Shown here: in pieces, positions 1 through 13,200 of the stretch
Position numbering within the stretch: the first letter of the stretch is position 1
Layout of the letters: every line of letters starts with the position of its first letter
Position numbers and translations under genes: made by a program
Assembly: GCF_963678635.1 (NCBI RefSeq)
Contig: NC_087063.1
Location: 73,365,617-73,429,616, forward strand
Length of the DNA: 64,000 bases
Reading direction: 5' to 3'
Source: Symsagittifera roscoffensis
Taxonomy: Eukaryota > Xenacoelomorpha > Acoela > Convolutidae
The notes under the pieces: model-generated
Told to the model about the DNA's origin: nothing
Database searches by the model: none
What the model saw: the letters and a program-made list of their open reading frames with translations, nothing else

Positions 1-1073
1 AAACTAGTTTTTCTTCTAGTTAAATCAATTGTTTTTACACCTAAATTGCTAATTTTCGTATATAACGAACGTTACTCGATCGCTTTACTCGCTCGAAAAT
101 AGACGAAAAATTCAACATTTCAGACCGGTTTTTCTTGACACTAGGAAAATTTATTGGGAATTTTTTAATGTCGTTCGAACCACAACTAAAAGAGCTTTAG
201 TATGTTATATCACTCGACCCTGTCCGATGATTATTTGTGGTACATGATTTTACGTGAAAAACAAAAAAAACTAAAATGCAACCGAATACAAAGTTCCTCC
301 CCAATTTTCAAATGGTCGGAACAAAAAACCAAATCCTATACATTTTCATAATACCTGTTTTTATCGAACAGGAACAAGCCAACTCCGGAAAAAGCAATGA
401 AAATATATTAAAATCCATACACTAGAAAATCTCAGCGTTCTTTTACACTTAAAAATCAACTCCTACCCAGGTGGGGTAAAAAAGGCGGATAACGACAAAC
501 AGAACCGGTACTATTTTGACGGTACTTTTTCTTATTCATTGGCTGTATTTAATTCAGAGTAACATAATAATACCTAACCTGATGACTCGTTGAGGAAACT
601 GCCCCTGGGAGATTTTTGAGATGTGGTAGATGACCCACTCACGAGACGCGATCGCTAAAACAGCACTTATCTAGCTGAAAAACATGTCTAGTCAGTATTG
701 ATTCAAACAACACCAAATACGCTGAAACAAAGACTAAATAACGGATGCACTGAAAACACACACAAAATTTTCGATTATCAACTGTTACAGAAGTTCTTGA
801 TTAGTATTTACAAAAGTATTCATTATCGCAAGGGTATCATTCTCATTATGGTACAGTAAATGGTAGTATATACACCAGCCGAAGAATCAACCAGCCGAAA
901 AAGCGTGAGCGTTATATAATGATTATGCAACAATATGTAACAGTTACGAAATTTATAAAAATTTCACTCATATGATAAAACTTTTCGGCTGGTTTATGTA
1001 CTCTGCGCATGTTAGGTTGGTTGATGCTTCAGCTATTTTATTTACCCTCACATCAAATGCTTCAATTTAATCG
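1..1073. other. 3' flank of CCDC6-like gene, no gene seen
   Basis: This stretch lies downstream of the stop codon of the minus-strand CCDC6-like gene. I find no ORF with recognisable content on either strand. It probably holds the 3' UTR (nearest the gene) and intergenic DNA. It is AT-rich with no clear long repeat. Confidence 0.5.
1037..1042 (-). promoter_or_regulatory. candidate polyadenylation signal of CCDC6-like gene
   Basis: Read on the minus strand this is AATAAA, about 32 bases past the stop codon at 1074. The position suits the canonical metazoan poly(A) signal, but such hexamers also arise by chance in AT-rich DNA. Confidence 0.4.
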
Positions 1074-1258
1074 TCAGTTTGTACTAACTTGTTGAGTGGC
1101 TGCAGCACCGTATGGCGTGAATGAATTGGCATTTGGGGAGGGCAGACCAGCCCCTACCCCGGGCGGGAAGAACAACCCGTGGCTCCCACTGCATCCTGCG
1201 TGAGCTCCTCCGATTCCTGTGGTCGCCGCAGGTGTGTTTGCATTGCTTCCCATGTGAC
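1074..1258 (-). CDS. CCDC6: CCDC6-like terminal exon 8
   Basis: The acceptor GATTAG precedes 1258; two bases complete the Gly codon split from exon 7, then 60 codons and a TGA at 1074. Composition (Gly/Ala/Pro/Ser/Asn-rich, with [12 protein letters not shown]) fits the tail style of exons 6-7 and is GC-rich like exon 7. The 6.5-kb intron before it holds the LINE array. An undetected small exon between is possible, but none is needed by phase. Confidence 0.75.
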
Positions 1259-4200
1259 CTAATCGCAATTTATCAATCACGGATTCTGATCAGAGCTTTG
1301 AGGTTGCTAATAGCAGTATATCGCAGACTGCAGGCTGAAAACAGCCTATCCCGACATAAGGCTCAAACAATGATATTGTCCCACAAAACTACTAGAGATA
1401 GTAGAGAAATTTAGAGCTGTATTTTTTTTGCCGTAGAAAGCTTGTTGTTGTTGCTACATCGATCTCTGCTTTGAGCTTCTGATTGAATTAGAGAGATCGT
1501 TTATGTTTGAGAGTATGGGAATAATTGTTTTTGTCTTGTCTTATCTATCACTGCCGAGGGTCTATAGAAGCGAAACTGGCGAAGAAGTGGAAACTGTCTT
1601 GAGGAGAACCGAGTGAAACTCCATGCCCGGCTCAAACGGGCAGTTTTTATTAGTGAGGAGAACCGAGAAAAATATCCGTTGCGTGGGGTTATGTGATAAG
1701 CTGCAGATGTTTGGCAGCTTCTTCGGGGTTCTCTCATAAGCTCTCTATGGGAAGTGAGGTTGGGTGTACCCGGCAGTTCAACAGATGTTCGGTGGTGTGA
1801 GGTCCTATGTAGCAACTTGAGCAGATGTCGGGTATATAGTTAAGCCTGAGTAGTAGCTAGCGGTGGAAGTAGAATCTCCGCATCGCAATTGTGAGTGTTA
1901 CATCGAGCTTTCATTTGGTGATATAATTAGGGGCATTCTACCAAAAAGCTTAAAAATTATCGTCAAGAAAGTTTTGTAGTTCTGTGGTGTGCAGGTTTTT
2001 GATCCCATAAAGGAATTCAAGCTTAGAGATGTTCTACCGGTTTACGTTAAGCAAAAAATCCAAGTCAGGTTTTCGTCTCGTCATGTAAATGTGTCATGTC
2101 TCTCATTCTTATGCATCCCGTTGTTGTTCTTAGAGCGTTGTTTTGCTTCATTTGTAAACGATGCCAGTTGGTGTAATAAAGTGTGGGGTTCGGAATTGGA
2201 GCTGCTTTGTTCAAGACACTCCCTCCAATTGCCTTGTAAGCGACTGTTTCTTTGGAGCAGACTTAAGTAGTGCCAGCAATTTTTTTTAAGTACACTATGC
2301 CTTTTTGTAGTTTGTCATGGGTCTTATGGCAGTTTTCATCGAATTTCAGTTAGTTGTCAAACGTTACTCTTAAAACTTGGGGGTTGCGAGTAGTGGGTAG
2401 GTTAGTTCCGTCAATCATAACATCTGGTTTTGAAGTCGAGAATAATGATGTTGTGGACTTATCTTTCAAAAGTGATAGGTTTCTGCCTGCTAAGTCATTT
2501 GGAGTCGAGAATAGTTTGTTGTGGACTTATCTTTCGATAGTGATAGGTTTCAGCCTGCTAAATCATTAATATGATGATGTGAGGGTTATGTCTTCTGCAT
2601 AAATAGTCAACTTGATGTAATCCTTCTCTGGTAGAGGCATTTTTGACACAGATTAAATATTACCAGGGATAGCACACAACCTTGTGGAACACCTTTTTCC
2701 ACCTTCCTGCGATTGGATTTAATGTCTCTAAATTCTACATAAATATGTCTGCATCGCAGGTAGGCAAGGACTCATCTTTTGGTGTTTAAAAACATATTCG
2801 AGCTGCTGTCACGTCTAGAGCGAACATTAGAGTTCTTTGGCATGGTTTGGCCTGGTTCAAACCAAAATTTATGTAGAAAGATACAGTTAAGGGGCAGTAA
2901 AAGACAATCTTTCTTTTGGTCGGTAGCTCTCAGCTTGTTCGGGATCTTTACCGGGTTCAGCTAGGGGTATTACTCTTCCCACTTTCCAATTTTTAGGTAT
3001 GGTTGCATTAATCAATGGGAGGCTTATCAACTTACTGAGGTATTTAATAGCCTTTTTCCAATGAAAAGTAATTAAATTTGAGCAATGTTATCAGGTCCAA
3101 GCGCTGTGCTTTTTTGTACTCACTTCAGTGCTTCTTCTACCATCTTAGCAGAAATTGCTACATCCTTAGATCTAATTGTTCAACCTTACGAATAACTGCC
3201 CGTTTATACTTTTTGTTCTTGTATGGGCTTGGAGTGACTGGTTGGTTGAAATTATTACAGATTTCTTTTGTGTTGACAATGTTTTCGTTGTCAAAGAAAA
3301 TAAGTGTTTCTTCGAGTTTTGGCATTTTTATTTGATAAACTTAACCGTAGACCAGAGTTAACTTGTTACCCTTCGATTATCAACATTGCCAATAAACTCA
3401 ATCTATTTGTTCTGTTATTATTTTCAAACAAATTATTGAGTTTTTGTTTTCTTCAATTCTTTTGAGGTCTTCGGGATTTTGCTGTTGGAGATTGTCCCTT
3501 ATTTTGGAGAGTCTAAGAGCTTCTGTTAGAAAATTTGGCTTCACCTCTTTACAACATCCTTGACGCATACGTCTAGATGCCGTGCCGCAAATTATTTTCC
3601 AGAAAATTTTATCGCCTTCTTAGTTGCTTTGGGTAGAGCCAAATTTCGAAACGCTTTTTCGCCCTCAATTCGAAAACTTTTCCAGCCCGCTTTTTTGAAG
3701 TTGAACTATGTTACTTAGTTGCCTCTGGTTTGAATTTTACAGATTAATTCTAGGGTGATGGCTGAATTGTCTGACTCCAGTATGTTGTCACAGAACCAAT
3801 TGGTGTACATGACCAGGCTTGGCGTTGTTAGGCCGATAACAGGTGAGCTTACGGTGTTGCTTGTTTTCCTTATGGGTGTGTGGTCATTTATAACAACAAA
3901 ATCAGATGCGTCTATTTCATCTGCAATTTTTAGACAATGCGAATCAGGTTGTAGTTCGGAGAGCCACAGAGCGTTATGTGCGTTAACATCACCTGATATT
4001 AACGCATTTGTGTTCGTTAGTAGGTAATGGATTGACGCAGTATTTCCGGGACCACAGCTTGAATGTGATGGGATGTGGATCAGTTAAAGATGACGTGTTA
4101 AAGACAAAGTCTAGGAAATTATTTTGATTGCTTGTTCTATATGGGGGTCGTTGAGTGATAATTTTAGTGTCTAACATTTTATGTCAACCTTAATAATCAA

Positions 4201-7200
4201 TGCTAGTCCGCCTCCGTTGCATTTTAGGTGTATTCACCCTCCGAAGTGGCACCAGACACTGTATTGGTTAGGGATAAATTTATTGTGACACACACTTCAG
4301 TTATAGGGGCCAGGGTTAAGTTCGATTCCGCTGCGGAATAATAGAGTGAGAACTAGAAGTCCAGCCAGTAACAAGTACATGAGCAGGTAGGCTGGTTTTG
4401 GCTGCTCATTGCAGGCAGTTTAATATGCCGATCGAGATAGTCTCTTAGAAATTCAGAAACTTGTTTTCTCTTCTTGTCTAAAAATAACCACACAATTTGA
4501 ACCAAATTTTATGTAGAAAGATACAGTTTAGGGCAGTAAAAGTCAATTTTTCTTTTGGTCGGTAGCTCTCAGCTTGTTCGGGATCTTTACCTTGTTCAGC
4601 TAGGGGTATTTCTCTTCCCACTTTCCAATTTTTAGGTATGGTTGCATTAATCAATGGGAGGCTTATCAACTTACTGAGGTATTTAATAGCCTTTTTCCAA
4701 TGAAAAGTAATTAAATTTGAGCAATGTTACCAGGTTCAAGCGCTTTGCTTTTTTGTACTTGACTTCAGTGCTTCTTCTACCATCTTAGCAGAAATTGTTA
4801 CATCCTTAGATCTGATTGTTCAACCTTACGAATAATTGCCCGTTTATACTTTTTGTTCTTGTATGGGCTTGGAGTGATTTGTTGGTTGAATTTATTACAG
4901 ATTTCTTTTGTGTTGAGAATGGTCTCGTTGTCAAAGACAATAAGTGTTTCTTGGAAATTTTGCATTTTTATTCGATAAACTTAAACTTAGACCAGAGTTA
5001 ACTTGTCGTCCTTCGATTATCAACATTGCCAAGAAACTCAATCTATTTGTTCTGTTATTATTTTCAAACACATTATTGATTTTTTGTTTTGTTCAATTCT
5101 TTTGAGGTCTTCGGGATGTTGCTGTTGGAGATTGTCCCTTATTTTGGAGAGTCTAAGAGCTTCTGTTAGAAAATTCGGCTTCACCTCTTTACAACATCCT
5201 TGACGCATAAGTCTAGATGCCGTGCCGCAAATTATTTTCCAGAAAATTTTATCGCCTTCTTTGTTGCTTTGGGTAGAGCTTAATTTCGAAACGCTTTTTC
5301 GCCCTCAGTTCGAAAACTTTTCCAGCCCGCTTTTTTGAAGTTGAACTATGTTACTTAGTTGCCGTCTGGTTTGAACTTTACAGATTAATTCTAGGGTGAT
5401 GACTGAATTGTCTGACTCCAGTATGTTGTCACAGTACCAATTGGTGGACATGACCAGGCTTGACGTTGTTAGACCGATAACAGGTGAGCTTACGGTGTTG
5501 CTTGTTTTCCTTATGGGTGTGTGGTCGTTTATAACAACAAAATCAGATGCGTCTATTTCATCTGCAATTTTTAGACAACGCGAATCAGGTTGTAGTTCGG
5601 AGAGCCACAGAGCGTTATGTGCGTTGACATCACCTGATATTAACGCATCTGTGTTCGTTAGTAGGTAATGGATTGACGCAGTATTTCCGGGACCACAGCT
5701 TGAATGTGATGGGATGTGGATCAGTTAAAGATGACGTGTTAAAGACAAAGTCTAGGAAATTATTTTGATTGCTTGTTCTATATGGGGGTCGTTGAGTGAT
5801 AATTTTAGTGTCTAATATTTTATGTCAACCTTAATAATCAATGCTAAACCGCCTCCGTTGCATTTTAGGTGTATTCACCCTCCGAAGTGGCACCAGACAC
5901 TGTATTGGTTAGGGATAAATTTATTGTGACACACACTTCAGTTATAGGGGCCAGGGTTAAGTTCGATTCCGCTGCGGAATAATAGGGTGAGAACTAGAAG
6001 TCCAGCCAGTAACAAGTACATGAGCAGGTAGGCTGGTTTTGGCTGCTCATTGCAGGCAGTTTAATATGCCGATCGATATAGTCTCTTAGAAATTCAGAAA
6101 CTTGTTTTCTCTTCTTGTCTAAAAATAACCACACAATTTGAACCAAATTTTATGTAGAAAGATACAGTTTAGGGCAGTAAAAGTCAATTTTTCTTTTGGT
6201 CGGTAGCTCTCAGCTTGTTCGGGATCTTTACCTTGTTCAGCTAGGGGTATTTCTCTTCCCACTTTCCAATTTTTAGGTATGGTTGCATTAATCAATGGGA
6301 GGCTTATCAACTTACTGAGGTATTTAATAGCCTTTTTCCAATGAAAAGTAATTAAATTTGAGCAATGTTATCAGGTCCAAGCGCTTTGCTTTTTTGTACT
6401 CGACTTCAGTGCTTCTTCTACCATCTTAGCAGAAATTGTTACATCCTTAGATCTGATTGTTCAACCTTAAGAATAATTGCCCGTTTATACTTTTTGTTCT
6501 TGTATGGGCTTGGAGTGATTTGTTGGTTGAATTTATTACAGATTTCTTTTGTGTTGAGAATGGTCTCGTTGTCAAAGACAATAAGTGTTTCTTGGAAATT
6601 TTGCATTTTTATTCGATAAACTTAAACTTAGACCAGAGTTAACTTGTTGTCCTTCGATTATCAACATTGCCAAGAAACTCAATCTATTTGTTCTGTTATT
6701 ATTTTCAAACACATTATTGATTTTTTGTTTTGTTCAATTCTTTTGAGGTCTTCGGGATGTTGCTGTTGGAGATTGTCCCTTATTTTGGAGAGTCTAAGAG
6801 CTTCTGTTAGAAAATTCGGCTTCACCTCTTTACAACATCCTTGACGCATAAGTCTAGATGACGTGCCGCAAATTATTTTCCAGAAAATTTTATCGCCTTC
6901 TTTGTTGCTTTGGGTAGAGCTTAATTTCGAAACGCTTTTTCGCCCTCAGTTCGAAAACTTTTCCAGCCCGCTTTTTTGAAGTTGAACTATGTTACTTAGT
7001 TGCCGTCTGGTTTGAATTTTACAGATTAATTCTAGGGTGATGGCTGAATTGTCTGACTCCAGTATGTTGTCACAGTACCAATTGGTGGACATGACCAGGC
7101 TTGACGTTGTTAGGCCGATAACAGGTGAGCTTACGGTGTTGCTTGTTTTCCTTATGGGTGTGTGGTCGTTTATAACAACAAAATCAGATGCGTCTATTTC

Positions 7201-10200
7201 ATCTGCAATTTTTAGACAACGCGAATCAGGTTGTAGTTCGGAGAGCCACAGAGCGTTATGTGCGTTGACATCACCTGATATTAACGCATCTGTGTTCGTT
7301 AGCAGGTAATGGATTGACGCAGTATTTCCGGGACCACAGCTTGAATGTGATGGGATGTGAATCTGTTAAAGATGACGTGTTAAAGATAAAGTGTAGGAAA
7401 ATATTTTGATTACTTGTTCTATATGGGGGTCGTTGAGTGATAATTTTAGTGTCTAATATTTTATGTCGGCCTTAACAATCAATGCTAGTCCGCCTCCGTT
7501 GCATTTTAGGTGTATTCACCCTCCGAAGTGGCACCAGACACTGTATTGGTTAGGAATAAATTTATTGTGACACACACTTCAGTTATGTGGGCCAGGGTTA
7601 AGTTCGATTCCGCTGCGGAATAATAGAGTGAGAACTAGAAGTCCAGCCAGTAACAAGTACATGAGCAGGTAGGCTGGTTTTGGCTGCTCATTGCAGGCAG
7701 TTTAATATGCCGATCGAGATAGCCTCTTAGAAACTTAGAAACTCAGAAACTCGTTTTCTCTTCTTGTCTAAAAATAACCATACAATTTGTGCGTGGCCTA
7801 CCTCCGGTGGAGTGGTGATGGAGGGAGGAGAAAGAGGCGGCGGTGCCGGCTGAGATGGGTCCGCCGGGTGCGGCAGCAGAGGGTGGGAGGCTTCCCGCGG
7901 GAAAGTGGGTTCCACACATGATGCACTTGTTGGCCACCATGGAGGCACCTGTAACTGGGGATCCCACTTGAATATTGAGACCTGGAACATATCAAATGAA
8001 AAGGATAAGAGACAATTAGAAACGCGTTTATGAACTTTAAAAAATCAAAACAGCAGATTTTTTTGCAGAAAGTCAAAGAAAATTCAACACCTTAAAGCTC
8101 TGTGACTTACAATAGTATATTAGGACTGACACTTCAATGATAAAACTATCCCTATTTGAACACAGAGGCAAAGCTTCGCAAACACTAGCAAGAAAACCAC
8201 AAAAAAGCAGCTCAAGTAGAAAAAAACTTCGAATTAGTAAAACTATGCGATGTGTCGGATTCGAACAAGCGACCTCATCAATATAGATAGATAGATAGAT
8301 AGATAGATATAGATATCCCCTCCAAACGTAACATCAGCCGAAACATTTAAAACCGAATAATTATTCAAGGCGAAAAAAAATTAAACTGAAAATTCTTAAA
8401 ATTGGAGCTGGTAAATTTTCAAATTTCAAGAAAAAAATTATATGAAGTTCACTTACAGTGAATCAGATGAAAAACCCGTGCCATTAAAAATAAGCCCACA
8501 ACAAAGCAGACAGGCAATAGTCCAGAAATGGATTTTTCCTGGAACCAAATTCCTAATTTGGAAAAAATATATATAGGCCCTCACTGGAGTCAAACCACTC
8601 AGAATGATCTGTGTTTTCACTGGCATCTGCTTTTTTGGGTCAACCATACTACAAAAACTCTCTTATCTTAGATCTTATTACACGTTTTGTTTAACTGATG
8701 CAAGAAAAATGGGTAATTTCAAAAATTGGACTTAGCCCAAAACGTTTGTTGTTTCGCTATTAAAATAAGTGAAAGACTGAAACTCTATGAGAAATTGCAA
8801 CTTTCCCTAATTCATAAAATTCCTCTTACAAAAAGAAACAGTCGCCACTGCTCGAGGGAAAATTCTCGCAATCAGTTATTTTGATAGAATCTTTCATCTC
8901 AAAATTGATAGGATAGTTTCTAAGAAGAAAGATATTTCGAAATAACGGTCAAAGTTCAAAAACTTGAGTTTCCAAAAGCCATAGCTTCTTTCTGCAATAA
9001 GAAGGTCGTTGCCGCATTAGCAGTGAAGATTCCTAAAACGAGGTTTCCGCTTATTCAGATTCCTAAAACGGGGTAGCCGCTTTAGGCAGGTAGTTTACGA
9101 GAAGTTTCAAACAACGGTAAAAAAAATCTAATGTTTGACTATTTGCGAGGGCCAAAACTTTTCTTGCAAAAATTGGGCATAATCGTTTCTGCAGGGGGAC
9201 TTCCCTGAATCCATTGAACCCAAAACCTCAGATTTTGGAGAGTACTTTGAGAAAACGAAAAAAAAATCGAACATTTTGGTAGAGTAGTTTTCCACTGACT
9301 AAATTTTTGCAAAAAGTGAGGAGTGAAGCAAACACAAGTGAGGAAAACGCAAACAAGAGCTCTAAACGGGCAAAACAATGAAAAGGAAAAACGAAAATTT
9401 TGAATATCAATGTTGAGATTAGGAGTATCACGTCCTCTCATCTGCTCCACGGCTGCTTGTGTTTTTACTAACATTAGCCACCAAAAAAGCAGCAAAAATT
9501 TGAGCAAAAAAACCATTAATTTCAATCTCCGACCTGATGATTAGGAGCCTCACTCACGTTCCTGGATCTGCGTCACTCACGTCCCCCCATCTGCGCCACG
9601 GCCACTTGGAAGTAAACTAGTGGCCCAGCTAAGGCTGGATGTACGTGTTTTATTGTTTTTAATCATATATTGTACTGATACGAAAATGCGTGATTTTCAA
9701 AACTTCAAAAAACAAAAAAAAAGACTTTGCGCAAAACCCTAGTATTTTCTCTGCTTAGGCAGGAGATTAGCTGCTTATTTAAGATAAAACTTCTACTCTC
9801 TTTCAAAATTATTCTTCTCAGATTTGGCTGAATAGTTTTCAAAAAAAAATGAAAAAGATTCAAAAAACTATCAAAAAATCAGAAATTTGACTTTTCCTAA
9901 GCCCAACTTTTTCTCTACTAAAACATGGGAACAACCTCTTATGCATGGAAAATTTCCAGATTTACCTTGAAGTTTTGTAGAATAGTGATGAAATTTCTAA
10001 GAAAAAAACGGCCGATTGCAATAGTACCCGATTGCAATACCCTGGCTATCGCAAGGGTGATTATAACATGATGACGTTGTAATAGATAATAAGGTATAAT
10101 ATAATAAAACCATTGAAAGTGGGCACTAATTGACTGTAAATCAAGAATTTAACCAACTGACAATTGAAAAAGAGTAATGAACGCAAGGAAACAGAACAAA

Positions 10201-13200
10201 CTGACTTGCTTCTAATGAAATTTTTCAACTTACGATATTTAGAGAACAATAAATATCCTTAAAACTCTTTGAATTTTACGAACAATTTATGGTTGGTGTT
10301 TTTTTGATAAATTAAATATGAGAAAATTGGAAAAACAGGTAAAACTTTTTATTTCGCTGGGACCTGATAATCAATTTCATTTTCGAAATTCGAAATCAAT
10401 CACGTTTTTCGTGACCTTTACTTTTAGTTGTTCGCGATAGCGGAGTTTGCTTTCATTTTACACAGAGGCGAAGCTGCGCTTCGCAAACACCAGGAAGAAC
10501 ACGACAAAACATCAGCTCTTTAAAATGAAATAAGGTAGAAACAAGCATGGAATTAAGAAAAATCCGTCGTGTTCTGCCACACGACGGAATCGAAGCTCTG
10601 ACCATGAGATTAGGAATCTCACTCCTAACCTCTGTGCCAATTACGCTTCAAAATCGGCAAACACTAGTCAGATGCTAAGAAATTTCTTTCGTGATTACAT
10701 TACAGACCGTGATGAAATTACAGACCGTGATTATTGTAAAAGTGCCACGAAATGAGCCCTTTTATTTACGGGTTAGGTTGGGGAAAACAGAAGGTTCTGA
10801 ACAAAGGAAATTAATTTAACTTAAAAGCAATCAAAAGTCAACCAGCAAAAAATCAAAATTGAGGGTGAACAAATTTAAATTTGAACACTTTTTTCAGAAG
10901 AAAAAACGCAAAAAAAAAACTCACCAAGACCTATTCAAGTGTACTCATTACGTTCATTAATCTGGAAATCAAGTTCTGATAATGATGACAGTTACCTCCG
11001 GAAATGGATCTGTGATGGAGTGGCGATCCAGGCACCACTGGAATGGGACTAGACGCGCTCTTCCTGCTCTCATTGAAGTGTCTACACAAAACACACTAGA
11101 TTTACATCATTTATTTTATTTTTTATATATTTTACTTCGTTTATTCGATTTACTTTTTTAGATGGTTTTTCCACGAGAGGAAGGACCAACATACGAACCG
11201 TTCACTTTTTTACAAAGAACCGCTATTCTGCCTGTTCACAATTACATGCAATTTTTGGATATTTTTGGGGGTGGGTGATATTTCAACTTTAAGCGATAAA
11301 TGCGGATAATGGTTGGCCTGGAACCGATTTTCCGATTCTTCTTTGTCTCTGATTGAGGCGGAGACATGATTAAACATATTTCAATCTTTTTTTTGATGTA
11401 TTAAAAATATTAAAATGATGTTGTCCTATCCAACTGTTTCAGTCCCTCGTTGCTACGAAAACGTCCAATTCGATTAACTTCTTTCAAAAATCGTGCAGCT
11501 ATAACTCATTCAACCTTTCGTCGTCTATTTCGAGGGACGATTCGCTCTCGCTCAACTGTTTGTTCAGAGCATCCGATCTTTCTTTCTCCCTCGCCAGCTT
11601 CCTCTCCAGCAGTAACTTCTCTGCTCTCAGAGCATCCTCTTCCTTCGTCACCTCCTTCAGCCTTTTCGCATCTAAACAAAAAAGTACTAACGTTGCTAAA
11701 ACGAAGCGATGCAAAAACCAATGAGATCTGGTTCTTAAAAATGGGGTTTCATCCTTCGGTGATATTCAATTGAAAACTAAATATATTTCCTAATTTAAGA
11801 TGATCCATCACTTGCTCAACTTTGATAGTTTACTTAATTATAGCAAAAAAAAATCCCGGAAAGCAGAAAAAAGTGGCAATCAAATTAGGACACGCTCTTC
11901 ACTGGCGACTCACGTTCAATCTGACAAGACTTGAGTTGTTTCTTGAGTCTGCTGACTTCTGACCTCAAATCGTCCACTTTGTCCGACAGTCCAGAGGCAT
12001 CATCCCCATCAGCATCCGATTGGTCCTCCTGCAGCCAAAGCAGACTCAGAATTTCAAAGCAGTCAAATCAGAATTTCAACTTATTACACATGGATAAACT
12101 AGGGAAAGGGAAGATTTAGTAGATACTTATTTAACCAACGGGACAGTATAAAGTACACGGAATCATAAAAATATTGTAAAGCCGATCGACATTTTACAGC
12201 CTCACAAAGTGTTATTTTATTAGCCCATGTGTAGGGCACATTGCATTGTACAATTGCAAGCATGTGGGTTCCGAAAAAGATCAAACAGGAAAAAGCTAAC
12301 CGAAAAAGTTAAACCGTAAAAGTTTACCGAAAACAATAGAAATATAACCTGTGGTGCGGTTAAGGGCACAAAAGTTACAAAAGTATTCTATCTGTAGTGA
12401 CACACTCCTCATTCTTACAGCACATTTTTAAAATGCTCGAGAATGGCCTAGAAAAAGTAGACGTAACAGCACAGTCAGAACAATCATAGAAAAACTAATT
12501 CGATCAAGCAAAGGAAGAAGCACAAAGAACGAATTCACTTCATTTTTAAGGAGCACTTCCTTTTTAAGAACGCACACAACAATTTCCAAAATCAAATCAT
12601 TGAAAGCAGACTTCACAGTAAAAAAAAAAGAACACTTTAATTGCAAAATGATAATCAATAAGATGATGCAAGTGTAGGCCATGCAATTTTTGTCTAGTAT
12701 GATAAATATTTACAGAATAATAATTTAACAAATATAATTTTGTCTTCAAATAAATTTAAATTGTTTCCACGATCTTTTTCCATAGGTTACCATAGAGGGA
12801 TCTTCACTGAAAATAGATAGAAAATAATTCTTAAATTTAAATTTCATAGTCTTATATGTTAAGCTGCTGCTGGTAAAGTTTCCATTTGTGCTTCAATTTG
12901 GTTCCATACCAAAAACTTATTTTCTGAAAAAAAAAGTTTTCGATATAATGACTGCTAAACCTTTCATGGAAGTGTAATTTTTTAGTTCTCTTGTTCTATT
13001 GATTTGTGTCATTCTCGTATTGATTCTTGTGTATGCTGGTAGTAGATTATGTTTGATTTTCCAAAGGTGACAGACTAATTTCCAATTACGAAACATTGAA
13101 ACTGGTAGCATATTGTATTTTCTCACTACCCTTCTCACCGCTCCAAAAACAAGTACGGATTTCTCCGAGCATGTGGAAAAATTTAATTGGACTATTCCAC

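Larger units (their letters stand above)
2857..7779 (-). repeat. three tandem copies of a 1641-bp LINE segment
   Basis: Units are about 2857-4497, 4498-6138 and 6139-7779. The same landmarks recur at steps of 1641: the endonuclease box at 3964, 5605 and about 7246, and the AAAAATAACCA junction at 4480, 6121 and 7771. Copies look well over 90 percent identical by eye, with copies 2 and 3 closest. Each unit holds the endonuclease, the linker and the start of the RT. Confidence 0.9.
1650..7780 (-). mobile_element. decayed LINE (non-LTR retrotransposon) in last CCDC6-like intron
   Basis: Same strand as the host gene, 5' end toward exon 7. On the minus strand I read an exonuclease-endonuclease-phosphatase segment ([10 protein letters not shown]), RT fragments (an NWK...GKDP...SYRP stretch, then [10 protein letters not shown] and YAED) and a C-terminal Cys/His motif. 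This is the usual gene order of a Jockey/CR1-like LINE ORF2. No frame stays open; many stops and indels show it is dead. The 5' two-thirds is tandemly repeated three times. Confidence 0.8.

Noticed and set aside
3755-7309. Three 90-codon plus-strand ORFs ([13 protein letters not shown] type).
   Set aside because: They lie antisense to the LINE endonuclease domain, which reads convincingly on the minus strand.
10560-10650. Functional tRNA-Arg gene.
   Set aside because: No proper acceptor stem, degraded D and T arms, and a body shared with another copy; it is a SINE head.
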